A DNA stretch of 11,891 nucleotides from Ignavibacteriales bacterium UBA6490 (GTDB lineage: Bacteria; Bacteroidota; Ignavibacteria; Ignavibacteriales; Ignavibacteriaceae). Positions 6,701-11,891 of the stretch are shown piece by piece. The stretch spans positions 1,160-13,050 of the forward strand of contig DJMM01000115.1 of NCBI GenBank assembly GCA_002435365.1. Reading direction: 5' to 3'. Within the stretch, counting starts at the first letter, position 1; each line of letters opens with the position of its first letter. The translations under genes were made by a program, and so were the position numbers. A model generated the notes under the pieces. That model ran no database searches, had not been told where the DNA came from, and was given only the letters and a program-made list of their open reading frames with translations.

Positions 6701-7888
6701 AAAATCAGTGTTGAAGTATCATTGGACAAACAGGAGAAATCGGGTATTGCAACAGTTGCCATCAGTGATACCGGAATGGGAATTCCTGAAGAGCATCGTT
6801 CTAAGGTATTTGACAGGTTTTACCAGATTGACGATTCAACAAAAAGAAATTATGGCGGTTCTGGTATAGGTCTGGCCCTTGTAAAGGAGCTGGTTTCACT
6901 GCAGAACTGGAATATTTCGGTATTTAGTAAAGTTGGAGTAGGAACGGTATTCACTTTAAGAATTCCGGTGGAAAAGCAGCCTGAAGAGAAGACGGAACCG
7001 GAGGAAAGCAGTTTTGCGGTATTCAGTGAGCAGCCTGAGAACTCAGCTGCAGAAAAATTAATCGGCAGCCTGAATCCGGAAGAGAACAGATTTGATTGGA
7101 AGAAGGATGAAAAACCGGTAATTCTCTTAATAGAAGATTCAACTGAAGTACGAAATTATGTTTCTGAACTTCTATCATCGAACTACAGAGTTTATGCAGC
7201 GGATGGAGGGGAAGAGGGACTCGAACTGGCATTGCATCATATGCCTGAACTGATAATCAGCGACGTTATGATGGATGGGATGGATGGATTCGAGTTCTGC
7301 CGAAGGATAAAAACCGACTGGCAGACCAGTCATATCCCGGTAATTTTACTCACCGCCAGGGCTACAAAAGAGAGTAAAATCGAGGGTCTTGAAACCGGTG
7401 CAGATGATTTTATAACCAAACCCTTCAGTTATGATGAGCTGGCAGCACGAATCAGGAATTTAATCGATCAGCGCAGGAAATTGAAGGAAAAATTCAGCAG
7501 GGAATTAAATATTAAATCGGAAACTGTGGTAAGCAACCCCGTTGATAAGGAATTCCTTGACAATATAATAAGTGTACTTGAAAAAAATCTCAGTAATGAG
7601 AATTTTGATTCAGAAATGCTGGCTGAAAAAATTCATGTCAGCAGGCGTCAGCTCCACAGAAAACTCCAGGCCGTTTCGGGACAGGCACCAGGTGAATTTA
7701 TCCGGTTATTTAAGCTAAAACGAGCTGCTCGGATGCTTATTGAAAATAATTTTGGGGTAACACAGATTGCTTTTGAAGTCGGATTTGGAAGTCCTTCACA
7801 GTTTACAAAGGCATTTAAAAAGTATTTTGGATGCCTCCCTTCAGTCTTCAAGGAAAAACATGGCCACAAATACTTTATTTCGGGTTGA
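3701..7888 (+). CDS. Hybrid two-component system: propeller sensor, histidine kinase, receiver and AraC-type regulator
   Basis: The protein has 1395 aa, full length for the Bacteroidota HTCS family. A signal peptide (1-18, ending NLFSQ) precedes a periplasmic sensor of 14 propeller repeats with W-x-G-T...GL signatures: W at 48, 93, 138, 186, 237, 286, 333, 382, 424, 472, 520 and 578, W631, and a degenerate F676. This fits two seven-bladed propellers. A Y_Y_Y domain follows (about 737-810), then a membrane helix (about 814-838). The cytoplasmic part has HisKA with phospho-His H875 (SHEFRTP), ATPase N991, DTGMGIP 1023-1029 and GSGIGL 1053-1058. An acidic linker (1091-1137) leads to a receiver with E1145/D1146, phospho-Asp D1188, T1218 and K1240. 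An AraC-type HTH ends it (about 1283-1386). Ligand binding should drive phosphotransfer H875 to D1188 and DNA binding. Relatives sense glycans and switch on neighbouring glycan genes. No glycan-utilisation locus is seen here; the neighbours are a divergent T9SS cargo gene and a downstream T6SS operon. The start is TTG. Confidence 0.96.
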   Translation: MFRFSVFLLCSFVNLFSQPLYFNKLTKADGLSNNLIYDVLQDRTGFIWFGTDDGLNSYNGYTFQVFRNDPKDENTISDNSVWALCEDDSGKLWMGTKSGWLNCYDPVYNKFSKWKISSDISLENSITYIIEDSRNKIWFGTYRSGLYFFDPSTGGIRNWRNNGDDDKSLSSNFVSSILEDNLGRIWIGTYNGLNVINPGHMESGFVRFFNQPGRTDCLSDNLVWQLSQSPFDSDLIWIGTANGLTTLRTDNMLFTQKKLLNPEELQFGFSTGTVIEEIVDNEKIIWIDSYAGLVYMNEHKGIIERFVSDKNSRGSLVSNRINRMIKDRTGNLWLATSNGVNYLPLKSAEMHTLTNKLDFQGSSELDKINITAISKTGDSRLWFGTDDGLFNTYKTGNRTLVEKFKGANKLNVWCLAPGINDELWIGTYGQGLYKLDSKQDIIKKIPVDFPGSRTRSVDYIKSAYYDDENNLWLGFWGAGLGRLSLKDGSFKFWLNDPSNSESLSFNDVWTIYQDSRNSLWVGTNGGGLNLLADRENGIFYHWNAEEKRKFHLSSNSIYSICESKVKTGTESSDEIILWVGTSNGLNRLTLKYNGNPGAAPEVTGIKRFTVDDGLADNSVKSIIEDNNGDLWLGTSSGISMYSIKSGWFVNYNNILGTESSDFNYSSAFSNDNGILFMGSNSGLSYFCLKNSPPSDINPTVVITDFQIFNKSVIPGKNSPLQKNIHYTDQITLFNDQNVFSFQFAALDYSSHGSVQYSYIMEGFDADWIKCGNRRFATYTNLNPGEYIFKVKSTNGEGIWNSSYAEIKVNILPPWWQTAWAIGLYIVVFILGAWGIIRFQINRVSLRHELKMREFESHHLREIESMKSRFFANLSHEFRTPLMLIKGPLEQLISGRVKINLTEYYKMILRNAEKLQKLIDEMLELSQLEAESIPLHKQQQDIVKLVKSFTSAFIPAAEQSRINLSFNSSVENIVAMIDKEKLEKIITNLLSNAFKFTPDGGKISVEVSLDKQEKSGIATVAISDTGMGIPEEHRSKVFDRFYQIDDSTKRNYGGSGIGLALVKELVSLQNWNISVFSKVGVGTVFTLRIPVEKQPEEKTEPEESSFAVFSEQPENSAAEKLIGSLNPEENRFDWKKDEKPVILLIEDSTEVRNYVSELLSSNYRVYAADGGEEGLELALHHMPELIISDVMMDGMDGFEFCRRIKTDWQTSHIPVILLTARATKESKIEGLETGADDFITKPFSYDELAARIRNLIDQRRKLKEKFSRELNIKSETVVSNPVDKEFLDNIISVLEKNLSNENFDSEMLAEKIHVSRRQLHRKLQAVSGQAPGEFIRLFKLKRAARMLIENNFGVTQIAFEVGFGSPSQFTKAFKKYFGCLPSVFKEKHGHKYFISG

Positions 7889-8179
7889 AAAACTTAATTC
7901 TGTGGAAATAACGTAAATATTTTGTTTTGATGATCATCTAAAGTAATATTATTTAATTAATTAACTATTATTCCCCGAAATTCAAAGTAAGATTATTCAA
8001 CATGTACTTTCGGCAGGTGGGCTCATATGCTGTGGAGCATAAGAAAGGGGTTAGGCACAAAAAAACAGAAGAAAGTCACGAATCAGCAATTTAATCACCC
8101 TCCGGATTTTTAATTTTGCCTGCAAAAGATCTGTCCTGCATAAATAATATATTATTAATTAGCTGAAAGTCCGGCTGGT
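7889..8179. other. Intergenic region between the hybrid sensor gene and the T6SS side (291 bp)
   Basis: No coding ORF and no convincing terminator with a T-tract is visible. A short hairpin ATGCT-GTGG-AGCAT lies at 8027-8040 but is followed by A/G-rich sequence. TTTAATTAATTAA near 7950 is a low-complexity palindrome. A promoter for the following genes should lie here or in 8363-8560, but I could not find a clear TAnnTTTG box. Confidence 0.4.
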
Positions 8180-8362
8180 ATGAAAGTTAATCAAAAAGTT
8201 CAGCCGCCAAGTGCTTCTAAAAATCCCGAGAAATCATCAGACAAATATTTCTCTGAAATTCAGAAGAAAGAAAAAATGCTGTCCATTGGCATTTATTCAT
8301 TAATAATAATAATTACAATCGCCCTGATGCTAATCCTGATAAATGTAATAATTAAAATCTGA
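8180..8362 (+). CDS. Possible small single-pass membrane protein (60 aa)
   Basis: An ATG ORF encodes about 33 hydrophilic, Lys/Ser/Pro-rich residues followed by one strong hydrophobic helix at about 36-58 (YSLIIIITIALMLILINVII), ending in KI. I recognise no family. The N-terminus has many charged residues and no signal-peptide order, so the protein would probably sit N-in in the inner membrane with the helix at its C-terminal end, like a tail-anchored protein. No Shine-Dalgarno sequence precedes the ATG, which weakens the call. It lies upstream of and on the same strand as the T6SS operon, 198 bp before tagH, so co-transcription is possible but not shown. The clear soluble-then-membrane design argues against random sequence. 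Confidence 0.45.
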   Translation: MKVNQKVQPPSASKNPEKSSDKYFSEIQKKEKMLSIGIYSLIIIITIALMLILINVIIKI

Positions 8363-8560
8363 AGATCATGGATTTTTCGGTCATTTTAACGATGACGGGT
8401 TGGTATTTTCTGTTGAAGTGTTGAGACAGAAATTTTATAGATAGTGAGAATTTTATCTCTTTTTAGGAAATTGCAGCAGGTCTTTGAACTCGAAAAAATA
8501 CTCTTATGTGACTCACCTGGCGAAGCTGTATTTAAATATCATTAAAGGTTGGTATATAAA

Positions 8561-9745
8561 ATGAAATTACTTTTGACTGTAAAAAAAATCACCGACAATT
8601 CTTTTATCCAGGAATTAAAGTTCTCAGATTTTCCGGTAAAACTTGGAAGGGAATCGGATAATGAAGTTATTCTGGAAGATCCTAGAAAAATTGTTTCCCG
8701 CTCTCATGCAAGAATTGTGAACGAAAGTGGGCAGATCCAGATAATCGATCTGGGTTCTGCAAATTTCACATATCTGAATAACGAAAGGATTTTTCCAAAC
8801 GATGCGGTTCAACTGAAAACAGGTGATTTCGTTAAAATTGGCGATTACGAGATTGAAATTGTTATTGAGCAGGAAGCAAAGATTCCCTCGTTTGACGGAG
8901 AGAAAACCATGGTTTTTTCAAGTCCGTTCGAATCTGAAGTAGCAAATCTCACTGATTCAATAATGAAACTTTCCGGAAAGTATTTATTTGATGATTCACC
9001 TTTGAAGAGTGAAATGCTAAGGTTCTCCATAGTGCAGAGTTTTGAAAGGATTGGAGCCGATGACGTTAGCCGTATATTATCAGAATATTTTGCAACTAAA
9101 TTTTTAGATCAGGATATTTCACTTAAAAAGGAGGTCCTAAGTACTCCGAAACCGGTTGAAAAATCTGAAATCAGGAATGTTCCTCCGTCCCCGCCGGCAA
9201 AACCTGTTTCTGACTATTCTTTCAGCATACATTTTACGGAATCTGTTGATGTTCTGCTGGAAACGATGATTAAACTTATCCAGGGATTTCTGCAGTTCAG
9301 GCAGGAATTTTTCGGGGTAACCATATATCAGACAATTCCAACCGGGTCATTACAGGATATAAAGGATTATTTATTTAACCAGGAAATATCCTCAGATGAG
9401 CAGAAGAAAAGGATAAGTATGTTCAAGGAGGAAATGCAGAAGCTTCTTACTCATCAGATCGGTTTACTGGAAGGTTACAGAATCTCGATAACTGAGGGCA
9501 GCCAGTCATTGCTGCAAAGCCTGGATCCCGAAATCATTGAAAAGGAGGTTTCGGTTAAACAGTCATCCATGCTTGAAAATCTGATTCCGAATTCAAAAAA
9601 GGTAAAGACTCTTGATGCAATAAAATTGAATTATAAGAAATACATGTCCGATCCCTATCATATCGAAAAAAAATTCTTCAGACCAGCATTTATAAAGGGG
9701 TATCAGATGCGTAAGGCAGTAAAGAACGAATTCAATGAATATTAA
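8561..9745 (+). CDS. tagH: T6SS-associated FHA domain protein TagH (Fha/ImpI family)
   Basis: The protein has 394 aa from ATG 8561. An in-frame TTG at 8549 would add four residues but has no ribosome site; the ATG has only a weak AAGG. An FHA domain spans about 2-104, with phospho-binding landmarks G29-R30, S46-R47-S48-H49 and N68 (NFT in place of the usual NGT). After a variable linker (about 105-215, Pro-rich at 207-215) comes the T6SS-specific FHA C-terminal domain, about 220-385, with HQIGLLEGYR (298-307), a LDPEIIEKE helix (321-329) and a closing FIKGYQMRKA (377-386). The family is a cytoplasmic scaffold that reads threonine phosphorylation and promotes T6SS assembly, as Fha1 does with PpkA/PppA in Pseudomonas. 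Here it leads the tssJ-tssK-tssL gene order. No kinase or phosphatase is in the window. A GEKTMVF motif just after the FHA domain could be its own phospho-site (inference). Confidence 0.88.
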   Translation: MKLLLTVKKITDNSFIQELKFSDFPVKLGRESDNEVILEDPRKIVSRSHARIVNESGQIQIIDLGSANFTYLNNERIFPNDAVQLKTGDFVKIGDYEIEIVIEQEAKIPSFDGEKTMVFSSPFESEVANLTDSIMKLSGKYLFDDSPLKSEMLRFSIVQSFERIGADDVSRILSEYFATKFLDQDISLKKEVLSTPKPVEKSEIRNVPPSPPAKPVSDYSFSIHFTESVDVLLETMIKLIQGFLQFRQEFFGVTIYQTIPTGSLQDIKDYLFNQEISSDEQKKRISMFKEEMQKLLTHQIGLLEGYRISITEGSQSLLQSLDPEIIEKEVSVKQSSMLENLIPNSKKVKTLDAIKLNYKKYMSDPYHIEKKFFRPAFIKGYQMRKAVKNEFNEY

Positions 9746-9789
9746 GTTTTCACTCTTAAAATTTATTAATTAAATCATATGTAAAAATT

Positions 9790-10236
9790 ATGCTTAAAAA
9801 TTATATTTTCCGAATATCCCTGATCATACTGTTTTTTCTCTCCGGCTGCGGCGGCGGGAATGAATTGATCAAATTAAGTCTGAAATGCGATAACAATACA
9901 AACGGTGGAAATGCTGTTGTTGTAACGGTTTATCAGCTTACCAATGGCGATAAATTTCAGTTCTCGGGTTTCGAATCGCTCACTCAAAATCCGGAAGCTG
10001 CACTCGGAACCGATCTTCTTATTAATTCAAAATTTGAGAAAACGATGGTTCCAGGTGAGGTTTTCAGTCTGGATGAACTGGAAATAAAGGGGGAGGCAGC
10101 GTATCTTGGAATTGTTGCCGATTTTCATTCACCTTCACCCGACGGCTGGAAACAGTTAATTCCACTGGCAGAGGATTTTGACCATCTTATCATTTCAGTT
10201 CATGAGAATTCAATTTCTATTGATACAGAAGACTAA
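9790..10236 (+). CDS. tssJ: T6SS outer-membrane lipoprotein TssJ
   Basis: The protein has 148 aa. Residues 1-19 form a lipoprotein signal with lipobox L-S-G-C20, giving a mature N-terminus CGGGNE; Gly at +2 is consistent with outer-membrane sorting. The body shows the TssJ beta-sandwich signature: NAVVVTVYQL (41-50), a F..ALGTDLL segment (71-77), a PGE turn (88-90) and AYLGIVADF (104-112). TssJ anchors the T6SS membrane complex to the outer membrane and binds the periplasmic end of TssM. The length is typical. The gene lies 44 bp after tagH and 44 bp before tssK. No Shine-Dalgarno is visible; the leader is A/T-rich, and an ATG at 9779 is followed at once by TAA. Co-transcription with tagH is likely. 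Confidence 0.9.
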   Translation: MLKNYIFRISLIILFFLSGCGGGNELIKLSLKCDNNTNGGNAVVVTVYQLTNGDKFQFSGFESLTQNPEAALGTDLLINSKFEKTMVPGEVFSLDELEIKGEAAYLGIVADFHSPSPDGWKQLIPLAEDFDHLIISVHENSISIDTED

Positions 10237-10280
10237 TAAGAACAAACTTTTTCCTTTAGTAAATAAAACGAAGTAATTTT

Positions 10281-11621
10281 ATGAAAATGCAAAAAATTGT
10301 CTGGTTCGAGGGAATGAAACTCGATCCACACCACTTTCAGCAGGCGGACAGGTATAATCAATATTATATTAATACCCGGCTGGGAATGATCTCTCCCAAT
10401 CACTGGGGTATAAAAGAACTCGTTGTTGATACTGCAGCACTTGCCGGAGGTAATTTCGGAATTGTTAACTGCAGCGGCATAATGTCAGACGGGATGGTTT
10501 TTAATATGCCGGGAAATGATCCTGTTCCCAGGACCAGAAATTTTGAAGGATTATTTTCTGCTACAATGGAAAAAATGGATGTTTATCTGGTTCTTCCTGC
10601 AGAGCAGGCAGCCGGAAAAAATTATCATCTTGAGGAATCCCCAACCAGTGACCCGATAAGATATGTTATGCAGAATGTTGAAGTTCCGGATATTAATAAT
10701 GGTACTAATGTAAGAAGAATCGGGGTAGCCAAAGCAAATTTTCAATTCAGGTTTGGTGAAGAATCACTTGAAGATTTTATTTCACTGAAGCTGGGTGAGA
10801 TCATCCGGACCTCCGATGGCAAATATAAGATGGAAAATCAGTTTATTCCCGCGTGTCTTGAAATTTCAGCATCGGATGTACTGCTGGAGCATCTGAGGAG
10901 CATCCTGGGGAGCCTGATTTCAAAAAGCAAGGAATTAAAGGCTCAGTCGGCAGTTAAAAAGCCGGAGGTTTCAGTGACCCAGATAGAAATTCTCCTTCTG
11001 CTTCAAACCCTGAATTCATATATCCCTGTTCTGAATTATTATAATAATGCAGGGCATATTCATCCAGAAAATCTTTATACTTTATTTCTGGCAGCAGCAG
11101 GACAACTTTCAACGTTTACAAATACCGGTATTAAGATAGAAACTCTCCCGGTGTATGACCAAAAACATCTGACGGAGATCTTCGAACAGGTTACCAGTGC
11201 CATTAAGACGATGCTTAATGTACAAAAGACAGTCGAGAGGAAAGATTTTGTGATACAGCTCAGGCGTCAGTCGGAAAATCTGCTGGTCGGTCAGCTCGCA
11301 CCAAATCAGATGACGGCACAATTCTTTATATCCGTAACAACTGATATCCCGGAAAGAAAGATAATCACCGAGCTGCCGAAAAATATTAAGATAGCTGCGT
11401 ATGAGGAAATTTTTGCGGTACATCAGGCTGGAATTCAGGGTGTCTCGGTAGAGTATATTGCACGGCCGCCGTCTGGTGTTTCGATTAATGAAAAAGCACA
11501 TTATTTCAGCATAATCAAAGAAGGCAGATTCTGGGAAAAAATCGTTTCCAAGAATAATATTGCATTCTTTATAGCATCAGAGTTCAAATCGATCGAAATG
11601 GAGCTGGTACTGCTCCTTTAA
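10281..11621 (+). CDS. tssK: T6SS baseplate protein TssK
   Basis: The protein has 446 aa, the normal TssK length. The N-terminus has the family hallmark KIVWFEGMKLDPHHFQQADR (5-24), corresponding to the usual W-x-EGM-x-L-x-P-QHFQQ-x-D. Further landmarks are HPENLYTLFLAAAGQL (261-276), and near the C-terminus GVSVEYIARPPSGV (397-410), with the W-x-x-I...NIAFFIA block (428-442) and a final ELVLLL. TssK is a trimeric cytoplasmic protein that links the phage-like baseplate to TssL and TssM in the membrane complex. The start is the first ATG (10281); a second ATG two codons later is also possible. Only a weak GAAG precedes it. The stop TAA overlaps an ATG (TAATG at 11619-11623) that opens an 11-codon ORF running to the tssL start. 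Confidence 0.95.
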   Translation: MKMQKIVWFEGMKLDPHHFQQADRYNQYYINTRLGMISPNHWGIKELVVDTAALAGGNFGIVNCSGIMSDGMVFNMPGNDPVPRTRNFEGLFSATMEKMDVYLVLPAEQAAGKNYHLEESPTSDPIRYVMQNVEVPDINNGTNVRRIGVAKANFQFRFGEESLEDFISLKLGEIIRTSDGKYKMENQFIPACLEISASDVLLEHLRSILGSLISKSKELKAQSAVKKPEVSVTQIEILLLLQTLNSYIPVLNYYNNAGHIHPENLYTLFLAAAGQLSTFTNTGIKIETLPVYDQKHLTEIFEQVTSAIKTMLNVQKTVERKDFVIQLRRQSENLLVGQLAPNQMTAQFFISVTTDIPERKIITELPKNIKIAAYEEIFAVHQAGIQGVSVEYIARPPSGVSINEKAHYFSIIKEGRFWEKIVSKNNIAFFIASEFKSIEMELVLLL

Positions 11622-11656
11622 TGTCTAATAACTTATTTTTTAAAAAGGCAGAATAG
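11621..11656 (+). other. 11-codon mini-ORF bridging tssK and tssL
   Basis: Its ATG overlaps the tssK stop (TAATG), and its amber stop abuts the tssL ATG (TAGATG). It encodes MSNNLFFKKAE and is in frame with tssL. It may be a translational-coupling device, or the former N-terminus of tssL closed off by an amber codon, or chance. No Shine-Dalgarno of its own is clear. Confidence 0.3.
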
Positions 11657-11891
11657 ATGGAAGCCGATCATAAAATGGATAAAAGAAAAAACCTGTCAGA
11701 CTTAGCTTCTGAAACTTTTATGCTTATTCTTCAATTAAGATCATCAACCGATTATGGCAATCCGGGTGATCTGAAATCCCGTGTCGGGAGTATGTTCGAA
11801 AGGTTTGAAAGCAATGCCAGGCGGAACGGAATTGATAATGAAAAAATCCGTTTGGCAGTTTTTGCACTTGTTGCGTTTCTTGATGAAACAA
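11657..11891 (+). CDS. tssL: T6SS inner-membrane protein TssL (DotU/IcmH family), 3' end cut by the window
   Basis: The first 78 codons are present. NLSDLASETFMLILQLRSS (12-30) matches the opening helix of DotU/TssL proteins, and RLAVFALVAFLDET (65-78) is the conserved segment usually ending in LDE. TssL is a cytoplasmic helical domain tethered by a C-terminal membrane helix. It partners TssM in the inner membrane and contacts the TssK baseplate. The ATG follows an AAAAAGG stretch (11642-11648) by eight bases and lies 35 bp after the tssK stop, in the usual tssK-tssL order. The membrane anchor and any peptidoglycan-binding extension lie beyond the window. The next gene in this gene order would be tssM. 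Confidence 0.85.
   Translation, partial: MEADHKMDKRKNLSDLASETFMLILQLRSSTDYGNPGDLKSRVGSMFERFESNARRNGIDNEKIRLAVFALVAFLDET

Noticed and set aside
8549..8560. TTG start four codons upstream for tagH
   Set aside because: It overlaps the only purine run, and the FHA fold normally begins with the MKLLLTV strand at ATG 8561.
8363..8560. Sigma-54 (-24/-12) promoter or terminator before tagH
   Set aside because: I found no GG-N10-GC element with the right context. The short stem near 8438-8460 (AGATA/TATCT before CTTTTT) and the 9-bp palindrome GTGACTCAC at 8508-8516 are too weak to call.
11109..11501. Minus-strand 130-codon ORF
   Set aside because: It lies inside tssK, which has conserved TssK motifs throughout; the antisense product is Cys/Arg-rich without family features.
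1..11891. CRISPR arrays, insertion sequences, tRNA or rRNA genes
   Set aside because: No regularly spaced repeats, no transposase-like ORF with terminal inverted repeats, and no cloverleaf or rRNA-like sequence were seen.

Overview
The window looks like chromosomal DNA from an AT-rich member of the Bacteroidota/Chlorobi-Ignavibacteria superphylum. The best evidence is a secreted protein (2235-3077, minus) ending in a type IX secretion (T9SS) type A sorting domain of the NYPNPFNPAT...GVYYYRL...KLIL form common in Ignavibacteria-like genomes. A giant hybrid two-component system of the Bacteroidota type, a TTG-N20-TATATTTC promoter-like element and weak Shine-Dalgarno sequences before several genes agree with this. 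The genus cannot be named from the sequence alone.

Layout. Positions 1-300 hold a 35-codon ORF that is mostly a signal peptide, a strong plus-strand terminator, and a minus-strand terminator facing it. Positions 294-3077 hold three minus-strand genes for exported proteins: a fasciclin (FAS1) lipoprotein, a 274-aa protein of unknown family with an N-terminal membrane anchor or signal and a charged, coiled-coil-like middle, and the T9SS cargo protein. They have separate ribosome binding sites and gaps of 180 bp or more, and the T9SS gene has its own terminator, so they are probably separate transcription units. A 623-bp divergent intergenic region (3078-3700) carries a candidate promoter, a cluster of TTATCC/GGATAA words and a small palindrome. 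From 3701 to 7888 runs a 1395-residue hybrid two-component sensor-regulator: signal peptide, 14 propeller repeats, Y_Y_Y domain, membrane helix, histidine kinase, receiver and AraC-type DNA-binding domain. All catalytic residues I looked for are present.

After about 290 bp of non-coding DNA and a possible 60-aa single-pass membrane protein, the right third of the window is the start of a type VI secretion (T6SS) operon in the order tagH/fha - tssJ - tssK - tssL. Gaps are 44, 44 and 35 bp, and tssL is cut by the window edge. TagH is the FHA-domain scaffold, TssJ the outer-membrane lipoprotein, TssK the baseplate-to-membrane connector, and TssL the inner-membrane partner of TssM. This is the order of the proteobacterial-type (T6SS-i) loci such as Pseudomonas HSI-I. 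It is not the Bacteroidetes-specific T6SS-iii, which lacks TssJ/TssL/TssM. A T6SS-i membrane complex beside T9SS cargo is the most notable feature of the window. Whether the adjacent hybrid sensor controls the T6SS, the T9SS cargo gene, or neither cannot be settled from the sequence.
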